Assembly (NCBI GenBank): GCA_000733355.1
Contig: JNVV01000007.1
Location: 370,624-434,623 of the forward strand
From: Falciphora oryzae
Taxonomy: Eukaryota; Ascomycota; Sordariomycetes; Magnaporthales; Magnaporthaceae
Direction: 5' to 3'
DNA: 64,000 nucleotides
The notes under the pieces are model-generated. The model did not search any database. It was not told the DNA's origin and was given only the letters and a program-made list of their open reading frames with translations. The position numbers and the translations under genes are program-made. Each line of letters begins with the position of its first letter. The first letter of the stretch is position 1. Shown one piece after another: positions 55,069 to 64,000 of the stretch.

Positions 55069-57356
55069 CGAGCTCGACCTGGGATCGGCGCGGGGTCTCC
55101 CTGCGAAGTGCCGTTCCCTTAGCCCGCCCACAACCACAGTCCCATCTCAGGGGCAAACACCTCCACCGACACGCCACCCCTTTCGCCGGCCAGCCGCTCC
55201 CGATGCGGAAGCCACACAGACACGGCCGGTTTTGGGTCCAGCTTTTCGACATGGAGCGCACACACAGATTGCTCGAGGGATGATGGTATGGACGAAAATT
55301 GTGGCCAATGGGATTGTGTTCTGCGTCGTCCATGAACTGTGCGAGTTTCGAGAACTGGAACTGGATGCGCCAAGAGATATATCCTTGCCGGTGCACGCAG
55401 AAAACGAACAATCTTGGCTAGATGCCGGTCGCCAGAACGCTAAGAGATACCGGCGAATTGGTGGTTGGATGGTCGCGGGTGCTCTCCCGCGGCCGATCAG
55501 ACCAAAGCAGGGCGCGTAAATCGGATATTCTTGACATATCCATTGCTGGGCGTGAGATTTGCTCGCAACCCGCATATAAGACGAACGAGGCGCTTGGTTC
55601 GGGCGACGATGGGTATCCTGGTGCATGATTGACGTGCCTAGAAAATAGAAAAAAAAAAATCTCCCCCGGTTCGAATGTCCTGTTCGTCTTACGATCAACG
55701 ACGGCTTCGACGACAGCTAGGCGCGCGTCATGTTTTGCCTGTCAGAATCTCGGTTTGTTTTGCCAAGTCGAGGCAGCGCGGATTTGATTTACGGCGTCGA
55801 TCGAAGTTGCCCGTCGGGGCGTCCGCTTGACAGCAAACATAGACAAGCCCTGACACTGACAGGACAGTAGCTGCCACGGCCTACCACTTGCTTTTCTCTC
55901 TATCTCAAACCCAGGTGGGTGGCGATCAAACGACACCGCAGGCTAGCGAGGCGGCTCGCAAAGATTGTAGGTTCTGGTGGTACCTGAGGCAAGCAATTCT
56001 ATTCGCCTTTTCCTCCTCTGCTGTATCCAAGCGAACCCAAGGTGAGGCGCTCTGACCGGAGAAATTGAGTACGGCTTCCTTGATGGCGATGACACATCAC
56101 TTCCAGGGTCTCAAACCAGCCCCTGGGCCTTGCCCCGAGGGGGGTCGGCAACCGAAACCTGGGCGATCGCGCACACCCCATCCGGGGATGCTAAGAAATG
56201 GCAAAGCATGCGAGCTGCATGCTGTTTGGCTGTCCATCAAGGCACAGGATGCCCCTGTGCTGCCCCGGTCCTGGGGATTTCCAAGCCTTTTTTCTTTCTT
56301 CGAGTTGTCGAGATGGGCAAAGGTGGCGAGGGTTGTGGGGAGACATTGTCCTTCAGACGATCAGGCGAAGGAGGCCTGAAGCGTTGGCCTGTTTGGGTTC
56401 CGCCAGATCCCCTACACCAACAGCGCACCCGAGGTCGCTTCGACATGCCACTTTGCAGATTAAGTTCGTCGTTTGGTCGCCTCAATCTCATGCTACGCTG
56501 GGACGAGTTGACCGCACGGTACACGGTGGTATTCCCTTGAGTTGCCGTCATGATGCAACCCAAGTCTGCGGACCGTCTTCCAGAAATCCCGGAGCAAGGT
56601 GAGGGTGGATACCAAGCCCAACAAAATAGAAATTGCCCAAAGACAAGCCCTGCAACAAGTCGTCGTTCATCTTAAGTCGCCCAGTGCACCATCTCGGGCA
56701 CAGCAAGGGCGAAGGTATTCCTAATCCGACGAAGGGAAGCAAGGTCCGTGCCTGAGCTCTGCTCCAGAGGACCGTTTAGAGGATTGGGATCCCCGGGTTG
56801 AAAGAGTCGATATCCATACCTGCGTGTGTAATTCCAGATAGCAGAGCAGCAATCCACAAGGACGCTCAGCACGGCCAGTACTTTTGCTATTTCCGTTTCT
56901 TTGCACAGACAGACGCGTGGCAGTCCGCGGGCCCCATTTTCTAATCTTGTCCCCGCTTGTGAACCCGAGTCAGTGCCGACTGCCAGCACAGTGGGAGATG
57001 TGCGCCGGCGCCAGGGATCGGGCGCAATGTCCACTGGCCGGGCCTGGAACGCCCTCAAAACACATTCAAACATGGAGAAACATCGGCCAGGGTCCTCCGC
57101 CCGTCAGAAATCGCTGCGCCTCCTTTGACAACTGGGATCGGATCCTGCAGTTATTGAGCGCTTCATCGCCAAGGGCTACATTTACCTGATTGCGCGTCGA
57201 GAGGTTCAGCCCCAAAAGACAGGGCTAAAAAAGGAGAAAGGAAAACAAATGGCGGTCGGAATGATTTGAAAGCTATCTATTGAAAGAAAAGAAAAAGAAG
57301 AAGGAGAAAAGGAAGTAGTGACCCAGATTGCCAGGCCAAACGAAAAACCCAACAAC

Positions 57357-57361
57357 AAAAA
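57357..57361 (-). terminator. RNA polymerase III terminator of tRNA-Val
   Basis: Five T residues on the tRNA strand, 8 nt past the 3' end. Confidence 0.7.
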
Positions 57362-57369
57362 GATCAACT

Positions 57370-57442
57370 GATCCGACCCAGGATCGAACTGAGGACCTTG
57401 AGCGTGTTAAGCTCACGTGATAACCGACTACACCATCGGACC
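57370..57442 (-). tRNA. tRNA-Val (anticodon AAC), intronless
   Basis: On the minus strand a 73-nt cloverleaf folds fully: acceptor GGTCCGA pairs with TCGGATC (one G-T), anticodon stem TGAGC/GCTCA encloses loop TTAACAC with anticodon AAC, and T stem CTCAG/CTGGG encloses TTCGATC. The B box GTTCGATCC is canonical. A T5 run directly downstream (plus 57357-57361) is the polymerase III terminator. Confidence 0.95.
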
Positions 57443-57890
57443 ATTTGATGGGAATAAACGCTGCCCTGCGGGGCTATAGCGACAGAGTTGCCCCACCCCT
57501 GATTCAGTACTCTCGGTCGAGCCTGCCCGACCATCACGAGCATTCTATCTACACCTGGAGCACCGTTGTGGTTTGGTATTCACTTCGGGATACACGGCTC
57601 CTCCCGACCAGGGTTAAGGGTAGCAAGCACTCGCGGATTATAATCCGGGCTCATACAGTTTACCACTAATGCTTTAAAGAAGCTTCTAGGATTATCTTTG
57701 ATGGGATTTTTTTCTCTTGTCTTCGTCTCATGCTATCGGATACATGGTCTTCACCCCGGATCTTGGCACTCTGAGCAGACCGTCGTTGCCGTCAGCTGGA
57801 GGAACTGCATAGTCAACAGATTGATTTCCGGGACTTATAACAGAAAATAGCACGTTCTTGCACTCTTCTCCTTCCATCTGCGAGTTAAAG
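57443..57890. other. Intergenic, tRNA 5' flank and DUF1295 gene 3' region
   Basis: 448 bp with no supported frame or second tRNA. Confidence 0.55.
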
Positions 57891-59064
57891 CTACAGGATT
57901 TTGGGGATCAATTTCGGCGTGTTTGCCTTCCACTCCTGGTAATCCTTCCGATCCCCGTACAGCTTGCTGTACTTGCGCTCGCTGAGTGGGATCCCCGAAA
58001 GCCTGGTCAGGATGAAGTACGAGAAGGCAGGGCTGGCGGCTGACATGGCCGTCGTGACCATCATCCCGCCGACACCTCCACCAAGACCGATGGCCGCCTG
58101 GGTCGCTGGTGCGCGCAGCACTCCGGCGGCCGCCGTAGCGATGCCGGTCCACAGGGTGATCTCGCCAAAATAGTTCGGGTATTGGCTACGGGTTCGCGGA
58201 AATTTGGGTGAGCTTCTGCGGTCCTATTCGCTTCTTCACGTGATGAGAAAACTGAAGACGGTGTCGGACTTACCTCTTGGACCACAGACCGCGTGTCATA
58301 AAAGCCTCATCGTGAACCTTGTTGTGCTTCTCCTGCACCCAGCGTGACTTTTGGCGGTCGGCAACGACCTCGAATCCGAAACCAAGGGCAAAGAGGCCAA
58401 GACCGAGCGCATCAGTGACGCGAACCCCAAAGGCCGAGGAACGCGCGGCGGCAGCGAGGGCGGCGGCAGGGACCGAGTTGACAGCCAGGATGGGCAGGGA
58501 GCACAGCGTAACCCAGACGGCCTGCGCAACGAAGGCGAATATGAACCGGCGCGGATTTTTCTTAATGACGTCGAAGCGTGAGTCCTTGCCCTCCCTGAGG
58601 ATGCGGTAGAACAGGTACGAGCCCAGACGGGTGGCCCACATGCCGATGGCGGCGCTCAGCGCGGCCTGGCGCCAGTTCAGGGCGCCGGGCGAGCCGGTGA
58701 TGGCGGCCAACAGGCTCGGGAACTCCGGCTTGGGGGCTCCGGCTAGGGAAGCGGCGGCGCGGGCGCGGAGAGCCGGGAGGTACAGGCTCAGCGCGGTGGC
58801 TGCCAGGTACGTGAGAGAGCCCGAGACACTGCAGACGCACTTAGCTTACAGGATCCATGTTGCCACACTTCAGAAGTCCCCTTGGGCTACCAAGAGGGAA
58901 TTGTATGTTGGTGCTTACTCATAGAACCGATCCGATTGCAGCACGATGCTGGGAGCAGCGACGCCAAGCTGGAGTGCAAAGATGAGGCCAACGCTTGGCA
59001 CCAGAGTCCGCAAGAAGGGGTTTTTAAAGTTGGTAATGTGAAGGAGGCTTTGTAGGAGCCCCAT
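57891..59064 (-). CDS. DUF1295 membrane protein (steroid-reductase/isoprenylcysteine-methyltransferase-like fold)
   Basis: Multi-pass membrane protein of the DUF1295 family, related to the C-terminal part of steroid 5-alpha reductases; the true substrate is unknown. Exons 58919-59064, 58274-58828 and 57891-58185 join with phase-2 junctions for 331 residues. Six or so hydrophobic helices are visible, for example LVPSVGLIFALQLGVAA, LALFALGFGFEVVAD-type and AVWVTLCSLPILAVNSVPAA. The family signature is split by intron 2: GLWSKSQYPNYFGEITLWTG, the reductase NADPH-site-like segment. ATRLGSYLFYRILREGKDSRFD is the second conserved block, and DRKDYQEWKANTPKLIPKIL the tail. It shares an 878-bp divergent promoter with the WW-domain gene. 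Confidence 0.87.
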
Positions 59065-59942
59065 TTCGAACCACTCGTATTTCGGACAAGCTGCCCGACG
59101 CTGTGTGTGGTGAGCCAGTTGAGAGGATTGTCAGGTGAGTTCCTAGCACTTGCTGGGAATGTGGAATTATATAGGGAGACGATTAGACGTCGTGACGACA
59201 TCAAACCTGGTGCGGACTACTGAGCGCATAACAAAGTGGGGCCGTTCTAGATAGGGGGTAGACTGGGCCGCCGCCTATTTTATGGGTACGGGGAAACGGT
59301 GATCACGGCAATGTTTCGAGTCGCTGACCGTCGAGTTGGTGTGCAAAGCCCAACCCGCACCGATATTCGAAGGCTCAGCCACGCAATAGCTGGTAAGTTC
59401 CATGGTAGTTGCAGTGCCAAATTTTACGGTCGATCTAAGGACTCGTGCCGGTCAAGGCTGGGCAAAAGGTACTTGAGATGATTGCTGTTTGTCCAGTCTC
59501 GCTGTTCACGATTTCAGGGTCTTCTGCTGGCGCACGTGCTTGCTGTCGGAGGTATTGAGTGATCACGCCCCGCTGCGCGCAGCGGCATCAGGCAGCCTTG
59601 GCTCCAAGAAAGTGGATTCCTTGCGACATGGGTGGGGCTGCAGTCGAGTCTCTTCGCTTCTCCAACCTCCAACCTCGAACCTCTCATGCTGCAAAGCCCG
59701 TCTTTGTTCATCAAAATCCGTCAGATTCACCTTGTCCCGCCGCCGGCATCTGCCGCACTCGTGTCAGCCTCAGTTACAAGGCCAGGTAGTTATGGTCGCG
59801 GTCCCGACAAGCTTCCATATGAGTACAATTGGATCCTCCAGGACCCTCTTTTCGGAGCGAGCAACCGCAGACACTGAACAATCATAACCCTGGGGCCAGA
59901 TTTGCCTCTTCTGTAGGTAGCTGATCACTTCCCGGACCCGCG
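59065..59942. promoter_or_regulatory. Divergent promoter region, DUF1295 gene / WW-domain gene
   Basis: 878 bp between opposed start codons. No coding frame or recognisable site beyond CT-rich leader sequence. Confidence 0.5.
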
Positions 59943-60851
59943 ATGACTTCGCCGGCGGATTCGACGCCGGCGCCCGATGCGAAGGCCACGCGGGACAGCG
60001 ACGCCAAGCCGACCGAGCCACCCGCGGCGGCATCGCCTAGCCAAACGTCGCAATCGCCGCAAACAACAACCGAATCAGCAGCCCCTGCCCCCTCAGAGCC
60101 AGTCGCATCCCTCCAACCTGGCGAACACCCGGCCGACGAACACGTGAAGGAGGAGGGCGAGGCAGATGACGATGATGCTGCCGACAACGATGGCAGGCCC
60201 GCCACCAGCTCGACTTCACAACCTGCGGAGACACAACCGCCATTACCCGCCGAGCCCGTCCCAGAGCAGCAGCAACCCCAGGAGGACGATGGTTGGGATT
60301 TTATGTGGCATGCCGAAGCACAGCGGTACTACTTTTTCAATAGATTGACAGGAGAGAGCACCTGGGAGAACCCGCGCGTAGCCGCCCCGTCGTCCGCAGC
60401 CGCTGCTACGGCTGGCGCAGCGGCGGGCCCCCAACCGCCCGCACCGCCGCCCCTTCCCACTGCTGCGGGCGGCTACAACCCCGCAATACACGGCGACTAT
60501 GACACTTGGTACGCGCAGAACGGGCCCAAGGAAGAGGAGGAAGACGACCAGACGTCGGCGGTGGCGGGGTTGGCGGACCCGACCCAGCTGCTGTCTGGCG
60601 TCGCGTTCAACCGCGTGACCGGCCGGCCCCAGCGACCAGACCAGGACGCGGACTGGCACGGCGACGAGGCGAGGTCGCGGCGCCAGATGAACGGCTTCTT
60701 CGATGTCGACGCGGCCGCCAACTCACACGACGGGAGGAGCCTCAAGGCCGAGCGCGCCGGCAAGCGCCTCAGCAAGGGCGAGCTGAAGCACTTTAGGGAG
60801 AAGCGGAAGGCCAAGAGGGAGGAGAAGAAGAGGGCTTGGCTGAGGGACTGA
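59943..60851 (+). CDS. WW-domain protein, probably nuclear (splicing-associated type)
   Basis: One exon, 302 codons. The first 110 residues are Pro/Ala/Ser/Glu-rich and disordered. A single WW domain spans about 115-145 (WDFMWHAEAQRYYFFNRLTG, then STWENP) with both signature tryptophans and the aromatic pair. A conserved block follows: GGYNPAIHGDYDTWYAQ near 178-195, then FNRVTGRPQRPDQDADWHG. The C-terminus is strongly basic and helical (GKRLSKGELKHFREKRKAKR, ending EEKKRAWLRD), acting as nuclear signal or RNA/protein contact. WW proteins of this layout bind proline-rich splicing or polymerase II partners. The exact orthologue cannot be named from sequence alone. Confidence 0.82.
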   Translation: MTSPADSTPAPDAKATRDSDAKPTEPPAAASPSQTSQSPQTTTESAAPAPSEPVASLQPGEHPADEHVKEEGEADDDDAADNDGRPATSSTSQPAETQPPLPAEPVPEQQQPQEDDGWDFMWHAEAQRYYFFNRLTGESTWENPRVAAPSSAAAATAGAAAGPQPPAPPPLPTAAGGYNPAIHGDYDTWYAQNGPKEEEEDDQTSAVAGLADPTQLLSGVAFNRVTGRPQRPDQDADWHGDEARSRRQMNGFFDVDAAANSHDGRSLKAERAGKRLSKGELKHFREKRKAKREEKKRAWLRD

Positions 60852-61472
60852 CTGGGTCTACTTTGCAGCATGCCTCTCTCTGTTTCTCTCTACCTTTGCT
60901 TTCTTCCCTTGGTGATTAATTGCTCGTTCCTGCCGTGCTATCTACAGAAGAGCCTCCCGGCTGTTTATCCAGTTAGCTTCTTTTCTTCTTTCGTCTTATT
61001 TCCCCCCTGTTTCTTCTCGCTTCTGTTTTCTTTTCCTTGCCTTTCTTTCCGATTGGCGCAGGGAGGCAAGGTGGCGCTAGGGAAGAACCGACTCGATTTG
61101 AATTTTTTGAACTCTGCCATGTTAGAAGCAACCCCCAGCTCGGGGCGGGAATGGTCGGCGCTTGAGGATCATACAAGGACAAAAAGATAAAACTACGAAA
61201 CAGGCTGTGTCCTCCGACCATCGCACTCGCGCGACTCTGGAAGGGTGTGCGCCCAGGTTAGACCATTAGAAGGAACGCGAGGACGGGACGGCAACCGTGA
61301 GAAATGTGTTGTGCGGATTGTGTAGACAAATAGAAGACGGTAGAGAAACACCTCGTGGTTCACGTGTCCCCTTTTTTGAAGGCTGCCCCGGAGCATGAAG
61401 TAATTGTGAAGGCACAAGCTCGACAGATGTACGCCGCAAGGGTTTGCCAATTTGCACATCTCGCTTATCAAC
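60852..61472. other. Intergenic, convergent (WW gene / RIX1)
   Basis: 621 bp of 3' flanks, T/C-rich in the left half. Nothing else seen. Confidence 0.55.
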
Positions 61473-63955
61473 CTACTCGTCCTCGTCCTCGCTCTCGTCC
61501 TCATCTTCCTCATCATCATCGAGAACCATCTCGAGCTGGACGCTTTCGTTATCGCTGTCACTCGAATCGCCGCCAGCTGTACTCTTCTGAGATGCTTGTG
61601 GAGGCGAAGGCGCGGCCACAGGTGCAGCTTTTCCCTTGTCCTGTCGCTTTGCAGGTGCTCCCACCGGCCCATCGTCGTCGTCGACGCTCTTGCGTTTGAG
61701 TACCAGGGGCACGAAGGGTGTCTCCTCTGCGGACTGAGCACTCATCTGAATTGCCCCCTTGCTTGGCCCCGAGGTCTCACCATCTACCCCCATTTTGCTA
61801 CTCTCAAAATAACGGGAGAAGCCGCCTACAGCAGCGGTCTTGGCACCAGAGTTCGTCGCTTCGACAGCAGCGCTGCCGAAAGTCTGACTCCGGAAGACGG
61901 TCAGCGTGGATGTTGCCGTGGGGCCGCCCCCGCGTTCCCCGTCGCCAGCGTCGTCCTCGGCACTCCCGCCCTCCTCGCCGTCTCCGCGGCGGCCACCGCC
62001 AAGGGCGCCGCCGGAATGGTGCGGCTTCGTGCGCAGGTTAGTCCTGAGCAGCTCCACGCCCGCGTCTCCCGGGTACTGCCTGGCCAGGAACGGGAACGTG
62101 TTCGCGAATGCGCGCCCGCTCTTGTCCACGTAAGGGTTCAGCACGCCTGCGAGCATGGCGGCCTTGCTGCGGCACAGGATGGCGGTGCGGTCGAGGAGCG
62201 CGCGCTCGGCCTTCTTCAGGTGCTGCTGTGGCAGGTGCGACAGGGCGGCCTCGAGCAACGCCTCCGCCGCGGCGAGGTGGTCCGCGCTCGGTGCGGAGGG
62301 CTTCTTCTGCTGCCGCCCAGCCGCAGTTGGGGCGACCGCTGCAGACGAGGATGTCGTGCCTTTGTTGGGCAGGAAGAGGTCCGCGTTCGCCTGCGCGCCG
62401 GCGACCTTGGTGCCGTTTGCCTTGACTTGCTTGTCCTGGGTCTCATTCTGCGCAAACCCGGCCTCGACCAGGAGGTCGTGACAGCAGATCTGAAGGGCGG
62501 GAGCGAGCGAGTCGACGGATATTCTGGGGAGGGTCGGGCCGCAAATAGGCAGGAGATCTCGTATCAGAGCGAACACGGTTTGGCGCGCATCGGCCAGCTG
62601 TGGGTACGAGGCGAGCACGCGGACGGCCTGGTCTAGAATGTCGGAAGCTAGTGGCAGCAAATTACGCCCAAGCCTTTGTACGAGGTTGTGTACGAGTTGG
62701 AGGGCTGCGATATGCAGCTGCGGCAGAACGCTCCACAATTCGTCCCTCTCCTCACGTCCAATACTGGGGTTGAGTTGCATTGCGAGATCGCGATCAGCGA
62801 CTCCGGGAGGCGGAGGCAAGACGAGAAGAATCCTTGAAACGAGGTCGGTCAGACCAGCGACTGGGAGAGCCACGGAGGATTTGGAGGCAGTGCCGACACA
62901 GCACGATATGGCCTCCAGCAGGCCCCGAAGCCTCTGAGCTCCAGAGCCCAGACCTGTCCAGGGAGGCAGCTCGTTGGGTTGCTTCCCTCCTCCCTGGGGC
63001 TCGTCATTGGTTGAAACGTCACGGGCTGCGTGACCCAAAGGAGGCTCCCAGGACTCCTGAACGGCACGGAAAACCTGATCGGCGGTGGCGTGCGAGTCCT
63101 TGAGCCAGCCGGTCAGGAGGCTAGCCCATTCGTCCGAATGCGTGTTCTTCGGGGCCGTATGATGCAGGGCGAGCATCAGACGGCGGGAGCACTCCCTCAG
63201 ACTTTGAGGGACCGGTTCCGGGTCCGACAGGGTCGGGGCCACGTACGCGCGGACGGCTGCCCGGATCTGTCCATTAAAGGGGCGGAGGGTGGTGGGGAAC
63301 AGAGACACGATGGCGGCAAGTGCGCAGACAACCGTTTCGACCAAAGCCGCCGACGCCTTAGGCGACTTGGCAGACGACGACGGCTTTAGGAGCTGGAGAC
63401 ACGCGTTTGCAAAGGTGGGAAGGGTAGGTGTTGCTATCTCGCGGATCAAGGTTGGGTACTCGTGGAGAAGAGTATATATCCTGACCAGCGTGACAACGCA
63501 GAGCTCCTTTGAGGACATGGGGTCGGGTTTCTAGAGGGCGTGTTAGTAGGTACCTAGGTTTTATAGTTTGTAATGGATGCATGCCAGATATCTGGGCAGA
63601 TGGGGAAGATAGTTACCTGGAGCATGGACAGCAGTCCGCGAACCCACGGCTCGACCGTCCTTAGGCACTCCCAACCACCAACGTCGACCACAGCCTTGAC
63701 CAAGACCATGCCGGCAAAGCGGCTAGCTGGAGTCCTGCCGTTCAGCAGGGTGGTGATGTGAGTTTTGAGCTTGTGGACAAGCATGGCGGCCTCATTTCCG
63801 CTGTCCTTGGGCCGCGCCTCGGCTGGCGCAGACAGTGAACGACCGCAGCGGAGGACATGGTTCACCAGACTTGGGCACACCCTGAGGAGATCGTCTGCAG
63901 GTGTCGACACTAATTTTCGGCAAACGACCCGAAGATCGGGAGTTGCGGTAGCCAT
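61473..63955 (-). CDS. RIX1: Pre-rRNA-processing protein Rix1 (Ipi2)
   Basis: Scaffold of the Rix1-Ipi1-Ipi3 complex that remodels pre-60S particles with the AAA ATPase Rea1 in the nucleoplasm and is needed for ITS2 processing; PELP1 is the animal counterpart. Exons 63617-63955 and 61473-63530 join in phase 0 for 798 residues, near the yeast length. The N-terminal helical-repeat RIX1 domain includes LVHKLKTHITTLLNGRTPASR, FAGMVLVKAVVDVGGWECL, VEPWVRGLLSMLQ and SKELCVVTLVRIYTLLHEYPTL. The middle carries further alpha-helical repeats. The last 200 residues are low-complexity and end in a Lys/Arg motif plus a long Asp/Glu/Ser tail, as expected of a nucleolar assembly factor. The start ATG lies 45 bp from the window edge, so its promoter is outside. 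Confidence 0.93.
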
Positions 63956-64000
63956 CTCAACAGAGGGTATTGCCTCCTTTTTTTTTGGTTGGTTGGCAGG

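Larger units (their letters stand above)
54279..57369. other. 3.1-kb gene-poor region upstream of the secreted repeat protein
   Basis: Contains an A20 tract (54317-54336) that becomes a U-rich leader of the secreted-protein mRNA, and a T23 tract (55046-55068). Long frames here lack codon bias and run through the homopolymers. No gene or RNA is supported. Confidence 0.55.

Noticed and set aside
54362..55411. 349-codon minus-strand frame
   Set aside because: It runs through the T23 tract as poly-Lys, has no codon bias, no domain and many Trp/Cys residues typical of random frames.
55668..55680. GGTTCGAATGTCC resembling a tRNA T loop
   Set aside because: No matching T stem, acceptor stem or anticodon arm on either side.

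Overview
The window is nuclear DNA from a filamentous ascomycete, most likely a Sordariomycete. Genes carry few, short introns (about 45-120 nt) with GT(A/G)NGT donors and CAG/TAG/AAG acceptors, third codon positions are rich in C and G, and the gene set is typical of moulds: a copper-fist regulator, the ERMES subunit Mdm12, a fungal cytochrome P450 and an electron-transfer-flavoprotein dehydrogenase. Twenty intact protein genes, one probable broken gene, one tRNA-Val and one 186-base assembly gap are supported. Exon limits below were worked out by hand from splice sites and reading phase.

Left third (1-26.5 kb): eIF4E (+), an acyl/malonyl-CoA-synthetase-like enzyme (-), a mitochondrial BolA protein (+), an uncharacterised 630-residue protein (-), the giant PI3P 5-kinase FAB1 (+), MDM12 (+), ESCRT-I VPS28 (-), nucleolar NOC2 (+), a broken gene (+) and a DUF726/TMCO4 membrane hydrolase-like protein (-).

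Middle (26.5-46.8 kb): an RS-rich nuclear protein (-), the copper-fist regulator with its first 32 nt on a separate exon (-), a gene-poor stretch with the assembly gap, a U2SURP/SR140-like splicing factor (-), a divergent promoter holding a GC hairpin and a 276-nt pure pyrimidine tract, a DAO-family FAD oxidase (+), TATA-binding protein (-), a 3.5-kb gene-free stretch and ETF-ubiquinone oxidoreductase (-).

Right third (46.8-64 kb): a GH36 raffinose-synthase/alpha-galactosidase-like gene (-) head to head with a P450 (+), a secreted Lys/Gly/Ala-rich repeat protein (-), a 3.1-kb gene-poor stretch, tRNA-Val(AAC) (-), a DUF1295 membrane reductase-like protein (-), a WW-domain protein (+) and the ribosome-biogenesis factor RIX1 (-).

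Most genes are single-copy housekeeping functions: translation (eIF4E), transcription (TBP), splicing (U2SURP, perhaps the RS and WW proteins), ribosome assembly (NOC2, RIX1), endolysosomal lipid and cargo sorting (FAB1, VPS28), mitochondria (MDM12, BOL1, ETF-QO) and copper homeostasis. There is no convincing secondary-metabolite cluster. The most unusual loci are the secreted repeat protein at 53.2-54.3 kb, the decayed gene at 22.6-23.4 kb, and the hairpin plus pyrimidine tract at 37.1-37.4 kb.
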